This document shows, in pieces, positions 40,985 through 51,648 of a DNA stretch of 64,000 bases. How positions within the stretch are numbered: position 1 is the stretch's first letter; each line of letters starts with the position of its first letter. A model generated the notes under the pieces. The model made no database searches, was not told where the DNA came from, and saw nothing but the letters and a program-made list of their open reading frames with translations. Position numbers and translations under genes: made by a program. The stretch lies in NCBI GenBank assembly GCA_028023455.1, contig JAQFVV010006713.1:372001-436000 (forward strand), given 5' to 3'. The DNA comes from Epiperipatus broadwayi (lineage: Eukaryota > Onychophora > Udeonychophora > Euonychophora > Peripatidae).

Positions 40985-43150
40985 TGCCGGATGAAAGCTT
41001 GTAATTTCATTTATCCAATCTATTCTGATACAGAGGGCTCCACCAGACCACTACGTGTCTGGAAAATTTGTTTACTGTGATCAGAATAGATGATGATGGT
41101 GGTTTGCCCGACTAGACTCAGAGAGAAACAAGAGATCTTAAATTGTTTAGACAATTGAGACAAAAGCACAAAGACAAACATCAGCCAAATTAAGTTTAAA
41201 CATATTTAATAAAATTTTAATAAGAGAAAATTAACTTATAAGAAAAGTTTATAAGTTAACAAATATGATTAGCTCAGACGTGTACCAGAAAGACTAAATG
41301 CAATGCTCTGGCAGATCTACTGATTCTCTAATAAACAAATTTAAAAGGGAGGAAGCAAATTCATTCAGCCAAGGATTCATCTTAACATTGGTTCTCACTT
41401 TCAGATATTCAAACAATATGTCCTTGAAATAGATCAAAGCCACCAGCGCCGATGAGCTTTTCGAGATCCAAGATTTGGTCAGACCCCGAATGTCCTTATA
41501 TTGATATGAGCTGCACCTATTACTACGTTTAAAATAACAGTGATTGATCCACCTCAAGAACAACTGAAAAATATGATCGAAAGGAAGTAAAACAATTAAA
41601 AACTGGTGAATCCCAGCCAAACGATTGGCGAAAATTACTTTAAAATTAATAATTAAAGGTCTCAATAAGGGACAAGTAAATAATTATAAAAACAGTTACG
41701 TCTGCCACAGCATTTAAAGAAAATAAATATACAAACAAATTCTGAGTACACACTCTGATAAATTTAAAGCACACATAATAAATACCAAAAAGAAATTTAT
41801 CGGAGAGTGCACATGAGTACGAAATATTAAAAGTTTAAATACTCTAGCAGAACGAAGATATTGCTCACCTGTAATTTAAAGAGGGATATATTTTAGTTTC
41901 CAGCTGACAGCTTATAAAATTACAAAGAAAGACAATTCTAATTTCCCACCTTCAGAGATATAAGAAAGGAAATCCCCACCTGCAGAAAATTAGACAATAA
42001 AGTCGTCAGCCAAAAGATTTTGGAGGTTTAGCAATAGGGCAAACATAGAGTTTAAAATTAATTATTGAATATTGACATAATTACAGGTAAGCATTTAAAA
42101 GGCCTGACTGCCAAAGCATTTATAAAAATACATAAAAATAGAAAACTCACTCGTCACTCTCCAATAAACAACAATTGAAAGCAACTTGGAATCTTAAAAC
42201 TAAGACTCCAAGACACACTACAAAATATTAGAAAACACAGCAAATATTAACTATGAGGCTATATAAATTACTTAAGCTCATGAATACATATTTATGATTA
42301 GACTGAGTGGAGATTTAATGATAATTAATTTACCCTGGGAAGAATAAAAGCAAATAGTTACCTTTCGGTAAAACACAGTTCGCGTAGAGTGCATACTTTT
42401 ACTTAAGTTCATTTTCAGGTTCTTCGACCATGGCAAGGTAGATGTAAAGAGGTTCCGGCTTCTTGTATGTGTTTAAGGCATTACTGGAGCAAATTTGGAA
42501 GACAGGGATCCGTCTTTTGTTGAGTTAGCAAGCCATTCGGGTTTTAATAACACGTATAATATTTATCATCTTGTTGCAAGTGAAATGGTTTAATAACAGC
42601 TAATTTCCCTTAAGAATTTAAATGTCTGAACTGATATAAAATTTCACTTGAGAAATAGCTTGTCTAGTTACGAATAAGGAATTAACTGACACTCCAAATT
42701 TTCGGGGCTATTTATACGTTGCTCCATTTCCCACGAAACACTTTCCTTGTTGTCCAATTTCTACGCCTTAGGCAGGGCAAATATTAATCTCCTGCTCAAT
42801 CTATCTAAGAATTCTACCCAGGGATTATTGAAATGAAAACAACTATATAGAAATCAAATCTCCGCTTTTAGAATTGTTTACAATAATTAACATAAAAGCC
42901 ACAGGAATGCAATTAGCTAGCCAGCTTGTTTTTAAATCAAATTGATTTAAAGTAAAAACAAGCGGTATAAGAAAACTATTTTAAAATAAATTGATAAACA
43001 CTGAAATGATCCATTTTACAGATAAACGCTTGGGTATTTTGATACACGTATTCTTTTTAAATAATAATAAAAATTTAAACATTAAATAAGATTTAACAAA
43101 AATTAAGTTTAGTGAAAATTAAAAACTTAATCGGATTTCAATCAGGTTCG
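40985..43150 (-). repeat. Element A, 5' LTR (right)
   Basis: Direct repeat of 36809-38963. On the minus strand its inner end is TCCGGCA, followed by the interior, and its outer end is near GAACCTGATTG with the first base of TG altered (CGAACC). An internal minus-strand 123-codon frame (41665-41294) is longer than its counterpart in the left LTR because of a small difference, and it has no recognisable domain. Confidence 0.88.
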
Positions 43151-43959
43151 GTATATACTTCTGATATGATAAAGACTGTTTTAGTAAAATTGATATATGA
43201 ATATAATTTTAAATAAGAATATGTACAAAAAAGAAAGAATTAGAGATGATAAAAAAAAGATGTCATTACCATATGTATAAAAAATGGAAAACAAATTGAT
43301 ATGAAATATACAGAGACATTAAATATAATTTCTAAGTATGTCTTTGAATACATTAATTAATAATGCAATGATAAAGTAGATAAAATGGACCAATGCAATG
43401 TGATATATGCAGTGTGGTCTAGCCAATCAGATTGACTATATATATACTATAACGGGATGATCCTTTTCAAGACTCGAGGAAGTCGCATCTAACTATAATC
43501 GGACTTTGAGTCTTCTTATAGAATGCGATGGATTATGTGATTTAAAATATAATCCAATCCACTTCTTTATTAATAACCTCGTTACTCTCCAAATTCGAGC
43601 TGAGAGTAGAAATTGCAATTGACTCTCTTCAGGCATTTCCACAAGTATCCCATAGTAATGATAAATTTAGTATAAGCTATATATAACTTTTTTATAAATA
43701 TTAAATCACTAAGTTGATTCAACATATATATGCGTGAGTATGTATATTTATAATTATTGGTTTTATAAAATGAGACTAAATAAAATAAACAAACGAGACC
43801 TGTTTAATTTTAAAATCAAGTTTAACACATTTTAATCCCTAATAGAAACAAAAATATTATCTCATAAATAATAAAAATATTAAAATTTAGAATCACAATC
43901 TGTGCTTATATTTAAATACAATAATAAACTATTTAACATTAAAAAAACATAATGTAATC

Positions 43960-43967
43960 ATTTACAT
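43960..43967. repeat. hAT target-site duplication, left
   Basis: ATTTACAT, identical to 46398-46405. The paralogous right LTR has a single copy at the same place (about 52162-52169). Confidence 0.95.
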
Positions 43968-44181
43968 CAGTGTTTCCCAACCTGTGGTACGCGTACCACT
44001 GGTGGTACGCGAGTTGCTGGTTGGTGGTACACGAAAAATAATCAATAATGGCGGACATAAAAAAAAAATCATAAAAATATCACAGAAACGTTTTTTCCTA
44101 TAATTATAATACACCATATACTCCTTAATTTACACTTTACAATGCAGTTAACAAAAGATTTATTTTATTTCCTTTCTTACA

Positions 44182-44209
44182 GTTTTAACTGTCCAGCAGT
44201 CATCATCAG
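44182..44209 (-). ncRNA. Hammerhead-like motif, left arm
   Basis: On the minus strand: CTGATGA, T, a GACTG/CAGTT stem with a 5-base loop, then AAAAC where the other arm has GAAAC. The substitution in the GAAA core suggests this copy is inactive. Confidence 0.35.
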
Positions 44210-44754
44210 AGCTACAACATTTAAACATATACAATTAATATAAATTTAATATCTATTCATGCATATATCAACATATATATATATACACACATACATATAC
44301 ATACATAAATATACACAAATATAAAAATAAAAACAACATTCCAAATATTCCTACTACTGTCTTAAATATGGATCCTTAATATCTCTATAATCTAAACTTC
44401 TTTATCCACCCTTATACTTAATTAACTTCTTTTATTTAAAATTTTTAAAAAATTTTTTATGTATTTTTTAACGTTTATTTTTCCATATTAATATCATTTA
44501 AATAAACGTTAAAAAATACATAAAAAATTTTTTAAAAATTTTAAATAAAAGAAGTTAATTAAGTATAAGGGTGGATAAAGAAGTTTAGATTATAGAGATA
44601 TTAAGGATCCATATTTAAGACAATAGTAGAAATATTTGGAATGTTGTTTTTATTTTTATATTTATGTATGTATATGTATGTGTATATATATATGTTGATA
44701 TATGTATGAATAGATATTAAATTTATATTAATTGTATGTTTAAGTGTTGTAGCT

Positions 44755-44782
44755 CTGATGATGACTGCTGGACAGTTGAAAC
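44755..44782 (+). ncRNA. Hammerhead-like motif, right arm
   Basis: CTGATGA, one extra T, a 5-bp stem (GACTG/CAGTT, one G.T) closed by CTGGA, then GAAAC. CTGATGA and GAAA are the two conserved hammerhead core strands, and Penelope-like elements are known to carry hammerhead ribozymes near their ends. Stems I and III were not verified. Confidence 0.4.
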
Positions 44783-44999
44783 TGTAAGAAAGGAAATAAA
44801 ATAAATCTTATGTTAACTGCATTGTAAAGTGTAAATTAAGGAGTATATGGTGTATTATAGTATATAATTAAGCAATGCAAATAAGAAATGGAATAAAATT
44901 TAATTTTTCCTATAATTCATAAAAATTATTTTAATTAATAATATTATACAGTAAAGTTGTTAATGTGTACAGTCGATAACGATCTTTAATGTTAATGCT

Positions 45000-45590
45000 A
45001 AAATTGAAAGTATGATTAAGAAATTAGACTTTTGGAAACAGTAATATATATAAGTATCGAAACAATCAACTGGAAGTATTTGAAACTCTACATATTTTTT
45101 TGTTTGAAAGTAAGGTTAGTCTGTCTCAAGATATACGAGAAAATATAATAGCACATTTAACAGGATTAAAATTGTCTTTCATGGAATATTTTCCAAAATC
45201 CGAAAACACAAATGATAATTGGATTTCAAACCCCTTCTATACAGAAAATTTAGAAAAAGCTACATCATTATCAATAAAGGATAAAGAAAATTTAATAGAA
45301 TTATCATGTGACAGAACTTTACAAGTAGAATTCAAATGACACAATCTAATTAATTTTTGATTAAACATTAAAAAATATGAACAACTTTCTGAGAAAGCTC
45401 TTAAATTATTATTACCATTTACTAGTATGGAATTAGTAGGAAGAGCTTTTTCTTCATATATTTTTTAAAAAAATAAGTATCGAAACAGATTGAACGCAGC
45501 TGTAGACTTAAGGGTATACCTCGCATCTTTTGAACCAAATTTCAAAAAATTATGTTGTTCGAAACAAGCACAAAGATCTCATTAAATTTA
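45000..45590 (+). pseudogene. hAT transposase C-terminal remnant
   Basis: Frame pieces give NQLEVFETLHIFLFESKVSL, DIRENIIAHLTGLKLSFMEY with FPKS, NDNWISNPF, KENLIELSCD, YEQLSEKALKLLLPFTSMEL, and after a stop KYRNRLNAAVDLRVYLASFE followed by KKLC. This follows the C-terminal part and dimerisation domain of ZBED/SCAND3-like hAT transposases (FPD, NWI..PF, LIEL..D, LPF.T.YLCE..FS.L, KYRNRL....DLR..LSS..P...KLC). The longest intact frame is 45100-45339. The 'YLCE..FS' site is altered to MELVGRAFS. The BED finger, catalytic Asp/Glu core and insertion domain are absent. This is a relic, not host-domesticated by any evidence here. Confidence 0.82.
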
Positions 45591-46397
45591 TTTTATAAAA
45601 ATATTTGATTATGATAAGAAAATATATTAACTGTTTTTTTATAATTTTGTGTTTTTATTAAAACCATTTATTAGTAAACGAAATATGATAAAATAGTAGA
45701 TAAATAATGAGTCGGATCAAGGCAAATCAATCTAAATTATTTAATTTGAAAGAATGTATCAGAAAAGGATCATACCCAGAAATTAGACTCTCATTAATTA
45801 ATTGTGAATTACTAGATATAAGTTAGTATTGAATCATCAAAATTTTAATCCTATTAACTTCACGCTGAACAATATAAAGAAAACAAGAACAAGAGATAGC
45901 CTGATAACCCCTGAGGTTATTTTTACCATGACTTGGGACATGCTGGATTTATCCTCTCCATGGCCCAACCAATAGCAAAATGATCCAAAAAAGAGAAAAC
46001 AGACTCAAATTCGGGAAAACCAAATGAAGGAATGAGAAAACACTTTGAACAAAATATGTACCAAATAATCTTTAATGTAATAATGTAATCTTTAATAAAT
46101 TTATTTTGGAAAAAATATGAAACTTTGAACAAACACATACATATAAATATGTTACAGTGAGTTTATAATTTCAGTGAGTTTATAATCTGGCATGACGTTT
46201 AGGCGTGTTTCAATGTAATTTGTCTCATTATGAGATGTGAATACATACATGGTCACCCTATAATATTTATAATGAAAATAAAATAACACACTCGCAATAA
46301 CTAATTTCATGAAATACAATCATTTTTATGAAGTGGTACAATTTAGCATGATGTACTACCAAGTGGTACGCGAGCTAAAAAAGGTTGGGAAACGCTG

Positions 46398-46405
46398 ATT
46401 TACAT
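46398..46405. repeat. hAT target-site duplication, right
   Basis: ATTTACAT, identical to 43960-43967. Confidence 0.95.
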
Positions 46406-47815
46406 ATATATAATTTAAAATCATGTGTATAATAAATAATACACATGATACATTATAAATCTACGTATTGTGTCATTAAAATGATTCAGTGTGTGTTATG
46501 TGCCTATATAAGATAACATCCATTCACACTAGATTAATAATAGAATGTATTTTGATATTAGTTATTTATGTTTAAAAAGAAATTATGTTAATTGTCAGGT
46601 AAGATTCAATTTGGAATATAATAAAACTTACTTCCAAATTGAAATAATTTAAAAACTTTTACCTTAGTCAGCCATCATTTTCATCAGAGCATATATCAAA
46701 ATATCAACATCTAAATTTTATTAAATAAATAAAAATAAAATGTTCATCTTATCAATTCTCCACTTATTCTGTTAAAATCAATTTAATATATGAAATAATT
46801 TCTCCACGTAAATATAGTTGTCCTCAAAGGAAATAAAGTTTAAGAGTTATTAAAATACACAATGAAGTAATCCAAGACGAGAAAGAATAATGGTTTTATA
46901 TCCCTCCTTAGACGAAATAAAATGACGGTGAATGTTGAAACAAAGTTCATTGATCATCCTTCGAAGAGGCAATCCACATATTCATTCTTTTAAATATTTG
47001 CGTAGTAAAATAATTAACATATTCTTCAATATAATACTCCATTATTAAGGCAGCTTTTTAAATGAGAATTACGATGATTATTTTTTAGGCATTGAGTAGG
47101 AATAAATTTACATGTTCAGGTTTAAAACATCAGCAAAAATCCTTGGCATAAATCGTCTAGGCAGAGAACATCTTTGTAAATTTTTATCTTTTTAAATATA
47201 TATTTTATAAACTCATTTTGAAGACATTGAAAACTTTTATATCCTTGTCAATTTCAATGATTATTTTTATAGTTCTTTATAATATTAAAAGTAAATTAAT
47301 TACTTGAAGACAGTTTTAAAAATAGTGAATCTTCTTTTTTTCTTAAATGTGTTCTAAATTCGAACACCTTTAAATTTACAGACGTAGTTCTTGCCTTGAT
47401 AACTAAATAGAAGATTATTGTTGTAACAATATTAGTTCATTTTTATACTGGATAAATTTCTGCAAGCATATCACATAATCATGTTCATGCTCTCTATTGT
47501 TTAAAATATACAATTTGTAATGAACCCCAAACATTTATTTCCTTTGTTTCAACTGATAAAAATGCAATGTTGACTTAAGGCTTTGTCAAATGTCAAGTTT
47601 TAGTTAATAAAAAATACTATTAGTTGGAAACATTTATTTATGTGTGTGTATAAACAAATTAGAATTATTCATTTTTAGAATTATTCTTTTAATACTAACT
47701 AGTTTATGCTTAAGATAGGTGTAAGTTATTTATATCTATTGATTCGATATAGGCACAGTTAAATTCACGAAGAAACACAAATTGTTTTAGGTGAGGTTCA
47801 TATGGTACTCTCATA

Positions 47816-47840
47816 TTACCCCCCCCCCCCCTTAAAAAGT
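47816..47840 (-). promoter_or_regulatory. Element B polypurine tract
   Basis: On the minus strand this reads AAAAAG/TTTAAG followed by an unbroken G-run of ~14 and TAA, immediately before the 3' LTR. That is the position where plus-strand DNA priming occurs in LTR elements. Confidence 0.6.
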
Positions 47841-48514
47841 TCAAATTTTATATTTACCATTAAAATTTGGACACTTAATGTGTGTCAATGTATGCATTAA
47901 ATATAAAGTTGTGGAGCTTGTTTTTCTTTCTTGCTTTTATCAACCCTTATGATTTATTTTATTTTCTAACCCTTTTCTTTTTCTCTATACTAAACATCAT
48001 TCAGTTTAACCAGAAGGACAAGGAGGTTCATATATATAGGGTTCTTTCTTTTTCTCCCTTTTTTATTTTTTTTTAATGGATTCATTGTTATGTGCCTCTT
48101 TTATAGATGACACATATATTTGTTTGGTAGTCCCCGTCCTGCTTTTCTTTAAGACTCTTGGACCTTTTTGAGAACTATCCAAAACATAAGAACATCCATC
48201 ATTCAGCATGGATTAACTCTCAAAATGATTTTAGTTTTCAGGTATCCTAAGAATTAATTTTAATTGGTTAACATACCCTCATCAAAGAAAATTAATGACT
48301 CTTTTGACTTATATACCTCCTTATACATATGTATACCTATATACTTTTAAATGAAAACTTTTTCTCCCCTTACCTATTCTAAATGATCTTTTCTTTCAAT
48401 ATTTTACTTTATACATAAGTAAAATGTGGTAAAACATCATTAATTCGTTTGACCAAAATAGGGTTTTAAAGCTCTAGCATTCTAGGTGCCTTTAATGTCT
48501 CCCTTTATATTTAT

Positions 48515-48655
48515 TCAGAATGCATTGGACCTGTTTGCTTTATGATAGTATAAGGTCCTTCATATTGATGGTAAAACTTTTAATATTTACTCTCTTGGGG
48601 TTTACTCATATGAGGTGTTTTTATAAAAACTTGATCCCCAATTTTGAATTTGTGT
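48515..48655 (-). pseudogene. Element B integrase C-terminal remnant
   Basis: Minus-strand translation: HKFKIGDQVFIKTPHMSKPQ, then a stop and a short gap, KFYHQYEGPYTIIKQTGPM. This is the GPY/F module of a Ty3/gypsy integrase, closely similar to 12765-12912 (KFKVGDKVLIKT, GPFTIIKQIGP). It lies between the Gag-like frame and the 3' LTR, the expected place for the pol C-terminus. The protease, RT, RNase H and integrase core that should precede it are missing. Confidence 0.6.
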
Positions 48656-49167
48656 GAAATTGTCTTCACATTTTTATTTCTTTGACTGGCCTTTTTTTTT
48701 AACAAGTTGTTTATAAGCTTTTACTCTATCTTTATATATATATATATCCAGAAAGCACATGTACATTGGCTTAATGCTGATTGTTATTACAATTTAACAA
48801 CATCACGCTATATAAAATAAATATCTTATTTATATATATCCATATCAAAATATATAATAATGGACTCTCATTTTATAAGTAGTGTGTCAACATCAGATTG
48901 CATTATTGTGATGCTTAATTAAACTACCATTATTACTTAGTTAACTAATCTTAACTTGATCTCTAATAAACCTGTAAGTATTTTTTATACTTTGGTTAAC
49001 TTGATGCATTTTTATTGCTATTAATATCAACTTCAATTATTTATATACATATATAGATTTATTCTCTTAAAAGAACAGCCTAATGGATTCTATCATTATC
49101 GAAAGTCCACTGTCACATCCCAAAGTCGTAATCTATGAAGTCCTTCCTTATATGTGTGCTTTACTTT

Positions 49168-50688
49168 TTAAGCACATCCATTGACATGTTCAATGAATGT
49201 GAAGGGACCTTCATAAGTATTACACAACGTATGGAATTGTGAACCTTTCTGTCTCTTAGCTTGTATTATAAATATCTTTATTATTGTTTGAAGACTTTTT
49301 ATAATTAGTTCATCTTCAGGATTACGGTGATGCTTCATACACCATAATTTACACTTAAGATAATTAAATCTATTGCCTTCATTCATATCTTCTAAATTAA
49401 ACTTTCTATTAAAACAACCTTCTTTTCCATTAAATATTATCATTGATAATGATATTATCAGATGGTTGTCATACAATTTATCAACACCTTGTTGATGAAA
49501 TGTTTTACTTTTGTTCTGGGAGTAAATACACATATGGTGGGATGACTCAAAATACACTTCACTGTTGTATTCATTTATTATATCTTTAGATAGTGGAGTC
49601 ATCTCAAGTTTCATGAGTTCCCGATTTAACTTGTTATTAATACAAGAAATCTGAAGTCTTAATTTGTCTAGACATTTAGTATTATCAGTTGACTGTGTTT
49701 CTCTCAATTCCTGAGATTCAGAATTTAACTTATATTGCACATGATCCATATCCTCTTCTTTTTCTAAGATATTTGGATCAGGTTCAATCACTTTATTAAT
49801 GCTGCAATGATCTTCTACTTCATTGCTCTGCTGTATGGTAAAATGATAGTCATGACAGTTTTCTTCTGAAACATTCATTTGAACTAAGAGTGATTTGTTC
49901 TGGATGCTATCATTATATTCGCAGATCTCATGCTCAGGATAAGTTTTGGATTCTTGGCATTTTATTGCCATTGATATTGTTGATGCCTTTGTGTCATGAA
50001 GTCTTTCTACTTCATTGGCAGTTTGTTTCTTTTCAACAACAACTTTGATTTCTACTTGCATCTTTTCCTTAACATCATCAATATCTTTCTTTAACTCTTC
50101 TTTTATAGAAATTATGTCTTCTTTTAATTTCACTTCCATATTATCCATATCAACTTTAGTTACCATATTATCATTCATTCTAGCCATTTCTCCCTTCATA
50201 TCAGCATTCATTCCCTTTATATCAGCATTCATTTTATTTATTTCAGTATTTATATTATTTATATCAGCATTCATTTTATTTATTTCTCCTTCCATATCTG
50301 CATTCATTTTTTTTGTTTCCATGAGGATAATTTGTGAGATTGATACATGGGTATCTGCATCACTTTGATGTGTATTTGATGTCACTTTTTCCAAATTAAG
50401 ATTAAGAGAACAATCTTCTACCTTATCCTTGGGAACTTGGAATGTCTGACCAATGGAAAACTTAGGGTCAAGTGAAGTTTCAGCAATGAAAGAATGCTTA
50501 GTGCCTTGATAGGATTCAAAAATGAAGCCAGGCAAATCTTTTCGTAAGATAATAACTTGACGCTGTCTTTTTGAATTGTTAATGACAATCTCATTATCCC
50601 CTTCACAGGTAAAAGACCAATTTCCAATGGCTAAACATGTTGAATCAAGTGATGATAGAATAGATTGACTAGGAGTACCAAGCTTGAC
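49168..50688 (-). CDS. Element B Gag-like coiled-coil frame, fused to an integrase-tail-like end
   Basis: The frame is open from 50688 (just after an in-frame TAA at 50689-50691) to 49168; the first Met is at 50535 (455 codons). Residues ~75-120 are a repetitive helix of the type 'INKMNADI.NINTEINKMNA', then KLKEDIISIKEELKKDIDDV, a probable coiled coil. The middle (ECNDS..., KLNSESQELRETQS, NRELMKLEM) is charged and unrecognised. The last ~30 residues (KGSQFHTLCNTYEGPFTFIE) look like an integrase GPY/F tail, suggesting that an internal deletion fused Gag to the end of pol. It shares the 'MN' helix with 11449-11670. No catalytic motif was found. Confidence 0.6.
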   Translation of the reverse strand, partial: VKLGTPSQSILSSLDSTCLAIGNWSFTCEGDNEIVINNSKRQRQVIILRKDLPGFIFESYQGTKHSFIAETSLDPKFSIGQTFQVPKDKVEDCSLNLNLEKVTSNTHQSDADTHVSISQIILMETKKMNADMEGEINKMNADINNINTEINKMNADIKGMNADMKGEMARMNDNMVTKVDMDNMEVKLKEDIISIKEELKKDIDDVKEKMQVEIKVVVEKKQTANEVERLHDTKASTISMAIKCQESKTYPEHEICEYNDSIQNKSLLVQMNVSEENCHDYHFTIQQSNEVEDHCSINKVIEPDPNILEKEEDMDHVQYKLNSESQELRETQSTDNTKCLDKLRLQISCINNKLNRELMKLEMTPLSKDIINEYNSEVYFESSHHMCIYSQNKSKTFHQQGVDKLYDNHLIISLSMIIFNGKEGCFNRKFNLEDMNEGNRFNYLKCKLWCMKHHRNPEDELIIKSLQTIIKIFIIQAKRQKGSQFHTLCNTYEGPFTFIEHVNGCA

Positions 50689-51297
50689 TTAACTATGTGC
50701 ACTTTGCAATTTTTCTAAAAATTGTTTTCCAACACTTGTCTCATATGGATTACCACTACTATATATATTAGCAAATTTTCCATCCAACATAAACTGAAAC
50801 CATCCATTTCTGTCTTTGTATAACTCTAAAGCTGCGGTGTCACTCCAAATATATAGATAAAGTTGAGTACGAACAATGTACCAGTCATTCCAATGATAAG
50901 GTCTACCAGGTAAATTTTTTTTTTTATCTTCCATTGTAATTTCCTCATCTTCCCTTTCCTCTTTGACTCCTGCTTTCATATTACCCATCACAGCTTTCAC
51001 ATCAGCTTTTAGATCCATTACCATTTCGATTAATTCAGCCATATACTTATCACTTCCTTGAGGTTGTACTATTATAGCTTCAGTTACGTTTTGTGTTTGG
51101 GGTAATATTTGATCTGTCATGTGAACTTGTGAAGGATGTTCAACTTCTTCTACAGACCCCTCAGACATTAGGACTTGTAAAGATCCTTGTTCATCACTAA
51201 TTGAAGTAACTTCTATTTCACTATCTTTATTACTTAAAGATTCTTCGAAACTTTTTACTTCCATTATTATTAGCTTTTTCCTACTTCTAGTTATCAT
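50689..51297 (-). CDS. Element B Gag-like N-terminal frame
   Basis: 202 codons, starting MITRSRKKLIIMEVKSFEES about 350 bases after the 5' LTR. The basic start resembles other LTR-element Gag starts and the frame at 11227. An acidic Ser/Glu-rich part follows, then YMAELIEMVMDLKADVKAVM (probable helix), and then RPYHWNDWYIVRTQLYLYIW with WFQFMLDGKFANIY, an aromatic-rich region that I do not recognise. It ends at a TAA, after which the same phase stays open for 506 more codons. The stop could be a recent mutation or a readthrough point; one copy cannot tell. No zinc knuckle. Confidence 0.6.
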   Translation of the reverse strand: MITRSRKKLIIMEVKSFEESLSNKDSEIEVTSISDEQGSLQVLMSEGSVEEVEHPSQVHMTDQILPQTQNVTEAIIVQPQGSDKYMAELIEMVMDLKADVKAVMGNMKAGVKEEREDEEITMEDKKKNLPGRPYHWNDWYIVRTQLYLYIWSDTAALELYKDRNGWFQFMLDGKFANIYSSGNPYETSVGKQFLEKLQSAHS

Positions 51298-51639
51298 TAA
51301 CGAAAAATTTCTAATATTATATATATAAACTACTTTCTTTTCAAAGTTATAATTACTTATATGCCATAAGATTTCATGCTGTGCTTATGCCCTCAAATGT
51401 AATTCTATTTTTCCTACTTTTATAAGATATTGTTATAATATATATTTTAATGCCCAAATTACAATTGCATTTATTTATTTATTTTAAAGCGACTGACTTA
51501 TCTGTTTATTACAGTTTATTTGATTGCAAGGTCTCTATTAGTTATTATTCAGCGTTTTTACCAATTTACAACATACTCATATATATATATTAAACTATGG
51601 ATTTCACAAGTGGAAAACTAATGTTTCATGCCTTAAGTA

Positions 51640-51648
51640 TGGGCGCCA
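51640..51648 (-). promoter_or_regulatory. Element B primer-binding site
   Basis: On the minus strand TGGCGCCCA directly follows the LTR end CCCGTTATACA. TGGCGCCC matches the start of primer sites complementary to tRNA-Lys 3' ends in retroviruses and many Ty3/gypsy elements. The match stops after ~9 bases, so the assignment to Lys is tentative. Confidence 0.6.

Larger units (their letters stand above)
36809..43150 (-). mobile_element. LTR retrotransposon A, gag-only, minus strand
   Basis: Two ~2.16-kb LTRs flank an interior of only ~2.0 kb (38964-40984). The interior encodes a broken Gag: coiled-coil N-terminus, then a Ty3-like capsid region. No protease, reverse transcriptase, RNase H or integrase motif is seen, and ~220 bases separate the Gag end from the 3' LTR, so pol is absent rather than hidden. 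The layout matches non-autonomous gag-bearing elements (the TR-GAG concept described in plants). No convincing primer-binding site follows the 5' LTR. Confidence 0.75.
44106..44858. mobile_element. Penelope-like palindromic insertion inside the hAT
   Basis: Arms 44106-44478 and 44502-44858 are near-perfect reverse complements with a ~23-base loop. Each arm has the CTGATGATGACTGCTGGACA motif followed by GTT(G/A)AAAC. A 14-base string TTTTTCCTATAATT occurs just left (about 44092-44105) and again at about 44903-44916, a candidate target duplication that would extend the insert to ~44902. No coding sequence. Confidence 0.75.
43968..46397 (+). mobile_element. hAT DNA transposon, internally decayed
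   Basis: Terminal inverted repeats CAGTGTTTCCCAACC (left) and CAGCGTTTCCCAACC (right, reverse complement), with a nearby shared GCGTACCAC motif. A perfect 8-bp duplication, the hAT hallmark, flanks it. Coding sequence is only the transposase C-terminal end (about 45000-45590); the catalytic middle is missing, so it could move only if transposase came from elsewhere. A Penelope-like hairpin lies inside. Confidence 0.93.
43449..47815 (-). repeat. Element B, 3' LTR (left), split by hAT insertion
   Basis: Without the hAT (43968-46397 plus one copy of the 8-bp duplication) this LTR is ~1.93 kb and aligns throughout with 51649-53598. Its first minus-strand bases read TATGAG where the other LTR has TGTGAG, and its last bases read TTATAG rather than TTATACA, so both terminal dinucleotides have decayed. 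Confidence 0.88.

Noticed and set aside
37248-41665. Similar minus-strand frames in both element A LTRs (37248-37478, 41294-41665) as a conserved gene
   Set aside because: The similarity is explained by LTR identity; the lengths differ by small changes and no domain is recognisable.
50015-50368. 117-codon plus-strand frame with hydrophobic repeats (FISAFI...)
   Set aside because: It is the antisense shadow of the repetitive coiled coil in element B.
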